Shown here piece by piece: positions 1-13,339 of a stretch of 64,000 nt of DNA. The notes below the pieces were generated by a model. The model worked only from the letters and a program-made list of their open reading frames with translations, was not told the origin of the DNA and made no database searches. Location of the stretch: NCBI RefSeq assembly GCF_000002985.6, contig NC_003283.11, positions 14,570,001 through 14,634,000 on the forward strand, read 5' to 3'. The DNA comes from Caenorhabditis elegans. Its lineage: Eukaryota; Nematoda; Chromadorea; Rhabditida; Rhabditidae. The stretch's first letter is position 1, and every line of letters begins with the position of its first letter. The translations under genes were made by a program, and so were the position numbers.

Positions 1-3000
1 AAAAGAAACGTTGTTCGTTTGGCAACACACACAACAAACTGGGAAAGGGAAAAAGAAAATATGGAACATCATAAAACCGGGGAAAAGGAGATGAAAAGTG
101 GTGTTAACAGGGGGACCTCATATGAATTTTTGAAGACCTTCAAGTGGAGGAGGACCTTCTTTTTTTTTGTTGAGAATGTTGTTGTGGCGACATTTTTTGA
201 ATTGGAAATTGGGAACTAACAATATGGGAGGATACAATTTAATTTGAAGACACAAGGTACAAGAGCATGTACATATATTAATTTTGTGGAAATTAGATTA
301 TAAATTTGAATTTCAGGTCTATTTCCGGTGGCCGGTAACTCAAGTGGTGTGGGTGACAAAAAACTCGTGTAAAAAAGAGGGTGAAAAAAAGAAGGGCATT
401 TATATACTAGTATATTGGTCCTTCCTTTTCTCCCAACAGGACCACTAATATCAGGTTTCAATCCGGTGGGGCTCCCCAATGTTCTTTTCTCTTTCGCTCT
501 TGCTCAAAACTTTTTCATTCCGTGTGAGCTCATAAGTCTTTGACGATTATAATGATGATGTGGTTTGAATGTTAAAAAAACAAACTAGTCTCTCGTCGTG
601 CACTTTGGACCACAAACGACGCATGAGGTGTGGATGGCGAGACGTTCGAACGGATTTTTTCAAAACGTTTCGAATTTTCAAAAAAAATTTAAGTTTTATG
701 TGATTAACTTTTATTAAAAGGTTCAGAAAATAGTAAGTTTTTCTGTAACTTTAAATTTTTTGTTAAATAATAATGAAATAATTAAATTTTCTCCAAAATT
801 AAATAATAATGCACAATGCAATACTAAAAATTACCATTTAACTGTAATTTTTCATTTCCAAATTTGATCCAGAATTTTACTACCGTATTTTTCCTATCAG
901 TATTGAACTCTATTGTTTAACTTTGACTGCTTATATCTTAGTTGTTGGTTGTTCTATAAAAAAAAGTGTCAAAAACCTACATATTTGTTATTTCTTGTGC
1001 TATTATATTCTAGTGAAATATTTTTTTTGATATCTTTAAAAATAACCAAGATAAGGGCTCACAAAGTAAAACCGCCGGGTGCAATAGTGGAAATACGGTA
1101 AAACTTTACATGGTCCACGAAAGGCTACCATTTACGAGTTTAGACTTCAAAAATTTGAAATTCGTATTTTCTGCTTGGGGGTTCAATTATTTTTACTGGA
1201 GTTTCCAATAACTTACCAAAATTAGCCAAAATCAGTTAAGACCAGTGAGAACTTTTTTGAGTAATAGAGTTATGTTTTTCCAACTCTTTACCGACGATTA
1301 AATACATAACTTAAAGTTTACGACTAGTTGAGCAGTTTGAAATGGAGAGGAAATCTGTGTACTTCAAAAATCGTAAATCTTAAAATGCTCCATATAATTG
1401 ATCAATTATTGGAAGAATAATTAAAAATTGAGCTCTCAAATACCGTACACTTTTTAATGGATTTGGCATCAAGTAAATTTTTAAAAGTTAGGAGTGGATT
1501 TTCAACTACTACATTTGAGTCGTGAGTGCAATTCTAATATGGAGGAGACGAGACAAGATTTCTTCGTGACATCACCCACATTTAAATTAGATTTTTAGAA
1601 AGATTTGAGATTCTTAAAATGAGATTACAAAATGGACTATTGCTATAAACAAATTGATAACCTAAGAAATTTGACAAACTTGAGAAAATGTATTTCTTGC
1701 TTATTGTCTGAAACAAGGAAGAGTGCTTCGAAAAGAAAAATTACATTTAATATAAAAAAGTGGACCTTTTTCTGCTCTCCCCTAACCGAAAGGGGGCGGA
1801 GAGAAAGAACGAAGAAGTGATGGAGAATAGAAACAAAAACCGAAGAAGTGCCCCGGGAGATGAAGAGAGAACAGGCAAAAAAGTGGACAAAAAGGGAGCA
1901 CAAGCGACCTATTAGATGACGGTTCATCGCACCACACGTTTTGACTTTCTTCTCAGGAATAGTGGAAACATTGAGATAGACAGAGAGATATAGAGAGAAA
2001 GGTAGAAGGGCTCTCGGGAAACAAGAAGGGGAAAAAACGGAAAAAGAAACAGGAAATATATTGAGGTTTTACCTGAATCCCCCCAGGTTCCGAAATTGGG
2101 GACGCAAGGTTTGAGAACTCTTTTTGGAACAACTTATTCTTAGAAATCCTCGACATTTCAAGATCTTCGAATGTTCACTTCCTACAAAACCTTCGAGTTT
2201 ACCATAAAAAGAGTTCTAAGGTTTGAAAGGTATCCTATAGGCTTGCTCAATGCCTACCTGTTTACTTTAAAATCATCCAGGACTGTTGAGGTCGTTGAGT
2301 CGCTCATAGAAAAAGAGTTAGAAAACATTGTTTTCAGTTAAACATTTTTGAATAGAATACCTGGCAATTAAGATATAAGCGGTCAAAGTAGAACAATAAG
2401 GTGAAAATCTGACAGAAGAAATAGCGTATTTTCATGTTTACTATGCCTTTCGACACGCTCGTAGGCACAAGGTAGGCGTAGCTTGCCTTTAAAGCAGCTA
2501 GGCAGGAGCCTACTTACAATTAGATCTCATGAATGATAATGAATAGATTTCTGATCGTATCAAAATGTGATTTTTTCCAATACCGGGAAAACATGTTGTC
2601 TTCAAAGCAACTGGAACAACTACAGTTTGAACTATTTTCAGCGGATCTCATTTCAAAATGGCAAAGCAAAAATATAAAAGTAGCTCAAAAAGGAAGAATA
2701 ATCAATTGTTCTTCTTTTTCTTTCATTTTTCTCTATCGAAAGTGTTAGTAGTGAATGTCTGTGAGCATTGCTCCCACCAAGTTGTGAAGTTTTTGTTTAT
2801 AAAAGAGCATGTCCTTGGACCACTTGTCACACACGTTTTTGGATGCTTCGCGATTATTTGGATATTTTGAGCATGTGTGGACGATGTGAACTAATAATAA
2901 ACACCCCAGAAATTGGGTGTACGTTCCTGCCTACCGTGTAGTCTCTATTTTGCCACTGAAGGCAGGATGGCATTTTTGTGCCTACAAATTTAAAAAGTTT

Positions 3001-6000
3001 GTGTGCTCAACAGTATACGGTATATCGGAATTGAATGCCAAAAATTACAAATTTGTAAAAATATCTCTAATTTCCAATAATCTACAGTTTTCTTTTATCT
3101 TCGAGTAACAATTCAAACAATTATATTGACAAAGAAAAAGTGTAAAAAGTTGATGAAAAGCGATCTATCGGCAAGGGTAAAAGCCACGAGATATAATAAG
3201 AAGTTGGCCTCTCTCGCCCCGAATCTCACATATATATCTCATATCAATATCACCCCCGACTCTCCGATCATCATCATCATCATCATAAACTTTCTAAAAT
3301 AAATAAAGAGTGAAAAAGAGATGCAGACGTACAAACAAAATGAGCATTTACTCTTGGGAACAGCAGCCTGTGCGGGGAAAAAAAGGAGCACACATTTTTT
3401 ATCGGTTGATCTGATCTTTCTAGTGGTGCCAACAACTTTCCTTTGCGTTGTTTTGTTTTGGGAAAATATGAAGAATATGGGGGGAAAATGGAATGATCGA
3501 AGCATTTTATAGTTTTCGAACAAATGAGTAAGAGTTCACAGTCGTAAAAGGTTTAGAGGTTTTATGATCCGACAGCTGTTTGAGAGCTCACGGAGAAATT
3601 CAGGGGGCATTCCGTTTTTGAAGGTTTTGAAAAATAGCTAATGCCTGCCTCGCTGCCTACATAGTTATCTAAGCCGGCCTGATGCTCACGAGGAAGCCTG
3701 GAACATTGTTAACTGATTATTTAGTTTACAGACACGTAAGCCTGATTAACGTGCATATCTAGAATTGGTCAACTTCGAATGCTTTTTTATAAATCTGCAA
3801 TGATGACAAATTTGAAAATGTACAAAGTAGGCGATAGACAGTCACGTATTTCTCAGTGCGTGCCTGACTACTAATATACATATTAAAACTATGTACAGGC
3901 CTGGCTTGAGACACAGTTTGAAAAATTGTTTCAAATTTTCCAAAAAACCTCGATTGGGAATTAATACTGTATGAATTTAAATTTCAAGAAATCAAAACAT
4001 CATATGAGTAGAAATCATAACACTTCACTTTCTGTCTATCCCCTCTTAACTACCATTTGTCTATTGACATACACTTGGTTGATCTAAGAAGTTGGATGTC
4101 TAGTTGAGAGGTCAATAAATAGCCATACACATCAATTCAAAGAAGATGTGCAACACCACACCTTGATGCTATCCGATTTCAAAATCATCAAAGTAAGAAA
4201 AAGGTCTGAATATACTGTAACTGTAAAAGATGCGCAGATTGGGGAGTGAACCCACAAGTGGTGCTGATATCCGATCGGAGTAAGAGAGGCAAGCACTTGA
4301 GATCGCGTCAACTTCTCACTTGAGAGCCGTTTCTGGGGGTGCCAAACATCAGAAGGTTAACGGGAAATGGAAAAGCATACAGTTCTTCAAATTGATAACT
4401 CAATTCCTATTATTAATTGATTTGATATTTTATATCACGCCACTTGGGAGAATAGATGGGATTTGAACCTTTGAAGAAAGGAAATTTTGAAAAAAAAAAC
4501 TGTGAAGTGTCTGCAAAGTCTACATTTTTAGGAGAACAGAAATCATAAAAGTTTCTGATAATTGAACAAAAAATAATTTTAGGAGGTGGTATTTGTTTTT
4601 ATTTAAAAATGTTTTTGAAAAATCTGCAGAGTTCTAGAGAACTTTCAAATTAGAGGTGCAAGTTGTATGGGTTTTTCAAAACTCTTGTTGAAAACACTTC
4701 AAATCTTTGCAACTCGTTTTTTTTCCTCTTAATTTTGAAAGCTTAGACTTGCAAAGCACACATTTGAGTTGCCTGTATTATTTTAATATTGTAAATTTTA
4801 GTTTTAAGAAGTTTAAGATGACTACTCTTTTTTTTTAGAAAATACGTGATCTCAAAAACTCGTGACTTTGAAGATTTTTAGATTTTGCAAAATTTTCAGT
4901 CAACGCTTTTGTCACGATTTCGAAAATTTCTTAAAATATTCATAAAAATTTATCAAATTGTAGAAAATTTGTCATATTTGATTACCTAAATTTTGAATAA
5001 AAAACTGAGTAATTGTCTTCTGACCGAGCATTTCTAGAAATTAAAAAAAATTGAACAGTTTCATTTTTCAAATTTTAGCGCTTCAGGAGCAGTTTATGTG
5101 CTTTTTCTTTTCATAGAAAATAATACAAATACTCTAATGAAGACATTCTTGAAAGAATGAGGCAGGTAGGCAATCGGGCCTTCAGGAAATCTCTTGGGTA
5201 ATTTTTTTTGTTGATACTCTACATTTTTCAAAACCTGCAGTGTTACAACTATGAGCTCTGCGGAGTGATACTCAACTACAACCTTTTCTTAAAGTTAAAG
5301 CACGGGGTTTCTCTTTTTTTCATTGAAATTACATGTAGCTAGTGCCCATCTAATCAACAGAATAAAAAAATGCTGGTTGTTGAAAACATATTTTTAGGGT
5401 AGTTTTGTTATTCTAGATTTAAAATATTTGGAGATTTTGGCTACTGAAAACATGTTTTCTAACAGTATCCCAATTACAGATTTTACAATAAAAAAATCCT
5501 AGTTGAATATTCAAAACATATTCTATTAGATTAGAGCTCCGTGACAAAATGAAAATCAAAGACAAAATCAAAAACAAGAATGACGCCTTTTTGACTTTGA
5601 TTGGAAAGGAGCTGTGTACCCGCAAAAGTCACTCACTTTTTTCATTTTCAATTACTCGTAAAAAGTCGTAAACTGGTGATGGTGGGTGGTGGTGGTGGTG
5701 GAAGGGTAGAATTCTTCCTCTTCTTTCCAATGGGGCGCGGCTTGAGAAGCACACAGAAAAAACTTTTAGCTCAAAGCCATTTGCACTGATTTATTGGCTT
5801 TTGCTTTCCACTAGAACCACTTCTCTACCCAAAAGACCCAAACCAAACCACCTTGGATCCAAAAGGAATTAGAAAGAATTACGGTAATTGGTGGTGAGGA
5901 ATAGAAAGGCAAAAAGAGCAAAAAGGAAGCGATTTTTGCATTTTTATTGCATTGCAAAACATCAAAAAATAAATTTTAATTAAGGGAAATGAATGGGTGA

Positions 6001-9000
6001 GGTTTTTTGGGGGTTTGAACTTGCCAATGTTTTAGAAACGGGTCATTAAATTTTACAGTCTCAAGGCGTTTTTTCAGAATATCTTTGTACTCGAAATTAG
6101 TGAAATTCTCGAATTTTCAGAAACTTAGAAAGAATATAATTTCAACTGTAATAGCTTATATTTCAAAAATTACAACAAAATTGAAAATTCCGATATCAGT
6201 CAAAGCTGGTGGTGGAAGTTACAATTGTCAACGTTTTTTCAACAAATACATTTTTCAAAACTAAAGTCTTTTAGATTAACGTTTTCATGCTTTTTAGTAG
6301 GCCTTTCAACAAATTTTTGAGCTTAATTTTGACACATTAATTTTTGAAATTCAAACTGAAACTTTAAAAAAAAGTCCAGTGTATGCCCTAGGCAGGTGTA
6401 CGTCGGCATATAGGAAAATGAGAAAATATCATAAGTTAGAGAAATTACTTGAAATAGAAAACATTTCTAATTACATCGAGAAAATACCGTAACCAGCAAC
6501 AGCGGATTGTCTACTCCATAACAGGAACCGTCTTTCTCGGATCGAAAAAATAATCAAAAAATGGTCTTTCGTATCAGTATTAAATTTAAGTACTAAAATG
6601 GTTACCTATCTTAAGTTTGAAGTGAATTTTCAAAAAAATGTATCGAGCTACGATATTTTCACATTTAACATTTGACAAATTTTCAGATTTTGATAAATAC
6701 ACAATTCAATTAAATACAATCGACAATGAAAATAAATCTATAAAAACTCGGTCTAGAAAAAAATGAAATGTGATGGCGGAAAATTGGGGTAAGGGGGGAG
6801 GTTATCAAAAAAGAGTTCTCTCTACCAAGGCTCTCTTGAGTGAAAAGTCGGAGATATGAAAGTGAGGGAGTGTATGACTCGATGAGATATCTTCCACCTC
6901 TGTCATGAAGTGACAGTTGTCGTAAGACAATCTGTGACAACAACCACTCACTTCTTTGTTGAGAGAGCTTATCTCAATATTATATGTTCACTTTCTCTGA
7001 AAGTTCAATCTTGATAGCAAGTTTTTCAGAATTGAAATCGATAACATTTTCCATTGATTTCAAGAAAAACTCATTCAAAAACATAATGTTTTACACACAA
7101 CAATTACTGATTCTCAAAGAGCATATCAATCAACCTATCATCAGATTTCTGATCGATGGTCACTTGACAACAGATGAACTATGTCCTATTGGAATCTCTA
7201 TCTGTTCTTCAATCGGCTAGGAAGGGGAGAGACGCTTTTTTGTGACTTCCGGGCGGTGTGACTTGAGAAAAGTGCTCATCAATCAAGAGGGGACGGGGAA
7301 GAGGACCAATACATTTGAATATACTTCAAGAGTTTCGTGAAGGAAAGGTTAAAAGTCAAGTTTCGGAATTTTTATAAAACTGCAATACTTCTAGTTAATG
7401 TTTTATCTAGAAAAAATTACAGAGCTTCTAAAACGAAACGAATATGAAACGCGTGATAGTTTTATCTTAAGATTTTTAAATGAACATTTCTCAAACATTT
7501 GCAGTTAAAAAGAGTTCAACTCTCCCGCACGGTCAAAATTTTTTACAAACTTTTTTACGAATTTTTTCCCAGAAAAAAGGGAAAAATAGGGCCGGAAAAC
7601 AAGAGTTCTGTTGATGGGATTTTACTTTAAAATGCTCTAAATAGTCTCATATGTTGAAATACCACAATCATCTTGCTCCGTTCACTTTCGAACCAAACAG
7701 GTGAAGTGTAAGAAGTTTGAATTCACTGATTGGTTCTAAAGTGGATGTGGCTTCTTTTTTTTAAAAAGAAATTGGAAAATTTTATTAGTAAAAGCTGTAA
7801 ATTATTTTTGGTTAACTGTATTGGAGGGCTCAGCTCTACAGAAAATAATTCTTACTTTTGTTTAACAAATATACAGAAAACCGGGTGAAAAAATCATGCG
7901 TTCATTGGTGAAAAATTTAAATTAAAAAGAGCCAACAATTTTTGTGAGAATTATTTTACCAATTTCAAGTCTATTTTTTGTTGAAAGACTTTATTTGAAC
8001 TTAAAATCATAGCTAACTGAGTTTCCCCGGTTATTTAAATCGAAATGATGAGGAGCTCTGTAAACTACGATTAGTACATTATTCAGTTAAAATTAGATCG
8101 AAAAAAGATCAAAAAAGCATTAGACGTTTCTCGCTTTAGAAAAAGTGCAAAAATGGGATGCATTTACAAGAATGCAAATCTAACATGAAGAAAAGAAAAA
8201 GAAGACAACGAGAAAAGAATACATGGTTCCAGGGGAATTCCCAAGATGGCAATATTCGGGGCGACGAAGAGGAGATAGAGAAGCTTCATGGATGCCAAGA
8301 AGCACAGGAATCTCTCTTTCGAGACCCTTGTTATCGCAACTTATGGTACCTCCGCTACTACTACTCCATCAATTTGTATTTTCATCCCGCCCTCTCGTCC
8401 TCCCTCACATGCAAAACTGAATCGTTGCGTGTTGAGCATTGTTTAGAAATGAGCAACACCCTCGCCCCCGACCCCCTTGGGTATTTTAGTGTTCATAAGA
8501 ATGAAAGTAAAAAAACAAAAAAAATATAATAAAAAATATTGGAAATTTTTATTTTCCTATTTCTACAGTAACAAAAGTCTTGAAGTATTTGAACTTTATA
8601 CAAGCTCCTACTTTTATATTTAGGATTTAGGTTAATTCTTTTTTTTTTGAATCATTAAAAATAAATCTAAGAATTCTAAGAATATCGTATTCTAGTTCAA
8701 AATGGTCTTCAGAATCAATATCTATTTTTTAAAGGTATGCTTTCAGAAATGTAGATTTTATTTGAAAGTCTAGGATAACGCTTAAACTTCTCTCATTGAC
8801 ATTAGAAATGCATCTTAATATAAATCATAAGTTAGTTTTTAAATTTGGGTAAGTGGAGATACAAATTAAAAATCAAGAAGTGGATTGTGGTAGTAAGTAT
8901 AGTTATAAATCCTACTGGAAGGTCGGGTCTTCAGAAAAATCAGAACAAATTAAGAAACGGAGGTTAAAAATAAGAAATCAATGGGAAATAAACTTGAAGC

Positions 9001-12000
9001 CCATTAACTCACCATGTCGAATTTTCAGCTGATGTGTTGATTAATAAATGTGCAGGAGGAGTAATAATGGTGTATGTCTGAAAATTTAAGATTCAATTAT
9101 TAAATTTAAAGATGCGAGACTGTTTACCCTTTGTTTACTACTAATTTATCAAAATTGCCACGAGCCATCTGTGCCTACCTACACTAGAGAATTGAAAACT
9201 GCGTAATTTTAATTTGAGTAAAAATATATCATCTAATCTCATCTCAAAATGCAGAGAAAATGCAGACTGGCAGGCATGATCACCTGCAGTTCACAGCTCC
9301 AGAAATAATAAAACTTAAATTTGAAACATGATTTGTTAAAAAAGTGTAGATTCAAGATTTCCAAGAGTTAAAAAGTAATTGTATTTATACCGTGGGATGT
9401 TTCTTAAATGCTTCACATATCTATATCTTAAAAAAATTAAGTTTTTAAAGTTTAAGTTTGAGCAACAGATTTGAAAAATCGCCTCAAAAGTGGTCAAGTT
9501 TAGACAATTTTAGATTTAACTGAAAATATATTTCATTTGAAAATTTTTCCCAAAATTTTTGTCTATGTTTACATTTTCAATCAAGAATTTACTAATAAAG
9601 CTTCTGGCACTTTTTTCTTTTTTTGATTTTTTTGTTGAAAAATTGAGCAATCTCTCACCTTGATTCTGAAATTCTGCCAGCAATAGATTTACAGATGAAG
9701 TGGCTGGTAGTTTGATATTCTGAAAACAAAAAGGAAAAAGTGTTCGGTTTGTCAACTTTTGTCTTGGTGTACAGATATTTAGAAAGAAAGGGCGAAGGAC
9801 ACGAGAATTTGGAGAAATGAGAATGGTAGTGGTGGTTGTGGTGGTAGTGAAGAATAAGGAGCGAAAGAAGAGAAGTGAATCCAGAGACGGATTAGAAGAA
9901 ACGTTTTCTTGGGAAACAGAGAGAGAAGAAGAACAATTTTTTGGGAGTGATGGTGATGGTGGTAGCGTGTGTGTTGTTGTTTCTCTCAAAAGTTAGAAAT
10001 AGATAGAAATCAAAAAGTTTTTTTGCTTTTTTTTTTGAAAAATGAGCAGTAGTAGGAGACAAATAATGGCAACATAAACATACACATCAAACCATGAGTT
10101 TTTGGTTTCACTTCCTTTTTTTTTCTTTTTTTACTATTGTTTTTGAAGATGGAGAGGTGGTGATACTGATAAACTTAGTTGGGCTTAATCGAGTCTTCAT
10201 ATATTTGGTAGATTGTGTTTTCAGATGCTCTCTTACTCCATCGATCATTTTTTCAATGACAAAAAAATCAAAAGAAAACGCCTAAAGTACTACAGAAATA
10301 TACAAAAAAAAATTTAATTTTCGTCCAGTTTTACTTTTTATAAAATTTTGAGCAATGTCACAAATTTGAATCCTAACAATGTGTATTATTCTGAAGGTAA
10401 TTGTAATCTAAAATTTGTATTTAAACTGCAAAACTCAGTAACAGCCATTATTTAAAATTAAAACTTGCGTTTTTTTTTCTGTATATTAATTGTAAATGTG
10501 ACTTCCAAAAATAACTGGAAACTTGACCATTGTTCGCCGAAAAAAAAAATTAAAATCAAGCTTCTTGAACAAAAAGTGTTTCTTTGCCTCTAGGGTACGC
10601 ACTTTTTCAAACTTGTTGGAGGACGAAAAGCGTGGGGGTGAAAGAAGACTAATTTTTAATCGTTTTATCGTTGAGAGTTAGAAGTCGTCTGTGCTGTGGG
10701 AAAGTTTGTGGATTGGCTCAGAATGAGATAATGAACAATTTAAAAACTTGAAATTGAACACTTTTTGACTTTTCTTCTTTGCAATATTTGTTGGGACCTA
10801 CTTTTTATTACACAAATGTAACAACTATACAGAAGAGTTTCAAAAAGAGATCATGAGTTCATAGAGACTAGAATGTTATTTTATAAATATTACTAATGAA
10901 AACTTTTACATCATATAGCAAAAAACCTAACAATAAGATATGTATGTTTTAATAGACCAAAACCAAAAATTGTGGTTGATAATTTTCATAAAATTAACCT
11001 AAAAAATGGTTTAAATAATCTTAGATCAAAAACATAGAAAAAAAATAGTCGCAAAAGTTGCTCAAAAACTAGGCCCATCAATTTTTCAAGACATTACCAA
11101 CGATGCTTTTTCTTCAATAATAAAAAGTGGGGTGATTATGATGTTAAACTATTTGTTTGAAGCCCTGTTATGTAGCCCAAAATTTATTATACTTTTTAAC
11201 AAAAGTAAAATAAGTGTTACTGATAGAATAAAATCAAAAAACTAGCCCGCGTCATTGGTTATTTTTGGGCTTGTCGTGAAAAAAAGAAAACCACAAATCT
11301 CGATGACACCTCCAAAAAGTGGTGAAAATATTTTAGAAGGCGGAAAAAAAAGAAAAGAAATGGAACCAGGTGTGAATGACGGGTCTAGAAGGCGGACGGG
11401 ACAGAGAGAAAGAGCTTTTCGACCACCCATCCAAAAAAAAATATATTCAGGGGTTCCGTCTGCTCTGACGTCTTCTTCGAATTGTGGACGTCGTTGTCTC
11501 TGTAAAGTATTGACCATCACAGAAGGAAAAAAATAGATCTTTCTCTCAATCCAGGAATAACATTGGTGAAGAAGGACAGTGAAGGGAAAGAGAAGACGTA
11601 TGTATCCGGAAGCGTGTCATATATTCCGAAACGAGGTCTCATGGAGCCATCTACACGGTCGAATGAGCACCAGCACCACACCGGTCGGTTGTGAGAAGCA
11701 GCAGAGGAGAGCACCAGATGATCGTCCGGTTTTTGTGGATGGATGAAAGTGGAAAAAAACGGAGAAGAGAAATTAAAAGATTGAAAAGGAATGGATATAT
11801 GAGAAAATGAGAAGGGAATGAGAAGGAGAAAATGAAGAAGAGAAAGAAGAAGACATGAAGATAAATCGGAATAGCCGATGAGCACAGAAAGTCCGTTTTT
11901 AGGCAATGAATAGAAGAAATGGAAAATCGGAAGAATGAATTGGCACTTTGATCGTTACGTTCAACTAATGTCCACCCTCTCACCTCAGAGTTTGAAAATC

Positions 12001-13095
12001 AAAAATTAGATCTACTTAGTATTGTTTATAATGAAAATACTTAATATGTTTCAAACATTCCACGGTGTAGTGATCATGCATTTGTCGGAAAACGCCTTCG
12101 AAAAAGCTATCCTTTTTTGTAAGGCCACCAAGGTTGAATATGGCTGTTTATATTTAAAGTTTTGGCACTAACTGTGGTCTATTGATTTTACAGTAACCGC
12201 CTGTTTACCAGTTGCGGTGTACGCATTCCGCCCATTTAAGTTGGCGATGTGAGCATTATGAGTCCACAAGGGAAGTGCTCCAAAGCTTTTATTGGACATA
12301 TCGGAAATTAACTATATAGCTGTCAAAAGATAAGGCTTTGATTCCTTAAATTTACTTATGGGTTGATTATTGAAACTAGACTTTACCATAGGTGTTACAA
12401 GGGGCTAGGTTCTTCAGTAGCCCTACTGGGAATATTATGTGCAATTCTGAAATGGCAGCGTGAGCCCACGGGAATTCCTACTCTAAATGTCAGCATCATC
12501 ATTATCAAGATAAGGAAGATCTTAAGAGTTTTGAGATTCTGAACTTCATAAACTCAACTTCCAATGTAGAACTTTATCAATCCTAATTTAATCAATAGTA
12601 TTATCATACCTACACTTACTTGCGTAAGCTCTACACATTCTGATGAATGCGTAAAGTTCCGGGTAGGTCTGATCTATGAAAATCTACATAACTTACCTTT
12701 GCCCTCTTTAAACTAATCCAAACAACGCTAGATGGATAATTTGAGATATTTTTGACCTAAATTTGAAAAAAGAAACATCATTGGAGCTTTCAAAGTTTAC
12801 GAGACAAGTTGGTGGCCCATCGATGTCGTCAGTGATGTGGAACCCGATTATATTTTGAATAGAGACAGGAGGAGATGCTCACGAGAAGTGGAGATGTTGC
12901 TCATGATGCTTATGATGATGATGATGATGATGACGATAAATGAATGAAAGAACTCAGGAGAGAAATGGAAGAAGCAAAAAAAAAAGCTCGGTGCCCCAGA
13001 GAGCCGCCCCGTGTTTGAATATGTTAATGAGGATTGACATTGGAATTGGCATGGCCCCATCCAAGAAATTACTTTTCTCGACTGATGAGCAACAC

Positions 13096-13143
<48 letters not shown>

Positions 13144-13316
13144 AGAGAGATCGATTAATGAATTTTCATTAGCAATGATGTCTAATTTTTTCTCGTTTTC
13201 TGACTAATTTCCTTAAACGATTTTTGTTGATCAGTTCTACGGGAAAGTAGAGGGAAACAAAAAGGTAGCAAGAAATGAAGAATATGAATACCAAGAAAGT
13301 ATTGTACCGAAAATAA
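1..13316. other. Gene-poor region, no confident exons
   Basis: This stretch is AT-rich, with purine- or pyrimidine-rich tracts and long homopolymer runs. All open frames longer than 60 codons look like low-complexity chance frames. Scattered GGCAGG/CCTGCC-type short repeats occur near 2,230-2,520 and 3,640-3,910. The segment at about 11,380-11,700 is locally richer in CpG and has two GACGTC palindromes near 11,470-11,490, so it could be promoter-like. Two small minus-strand exon candidates (9,013-9,077 and 9,659-9,719) are described in the findings. It may be intergenic or part of very long introns of a gene outside the window. Confidence 0.5.
13101..13140. repeat. (GA)20 microsatellite
   Basis: Twenty uninterrupted GA dinucleotides lie about 0.2 kb downstream of the phosphatase stop codon, outside any exon. 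Confidence 0.95.
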
Positions 13317-13339
13317 TTTATTTGGAAGCGAGAGTTGGA

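Noticed and set aside
4228-4345. Locally GC-rich segment as a possible RNA gene
   Set aside because: No tRNA boxes or convincing fold seen by eye; insufficient support.
8158-8529. 123-codon plus-strand frame
   Set aside because: Lysine-rich start, no splice or start context, mixed low-complexity composition, and a second overlapping frame of similar length; looks like chance.
9516-9989. 157-codon minus-strand frame
   Set aside because: Contains a Ser/Pro/Phe-rich part and a poly-Thr run from GGT repeats; only the short splice-flanked portion 9,659-9,719 looks exon-like.
11517-11983. Two overlapping minus-strand frames of 129 and 110 codons
   Set aside because: Both are Ser/Phe/Leu-rich products of a GA-rich tract on the plus strand; more likely promoter-like DNA.
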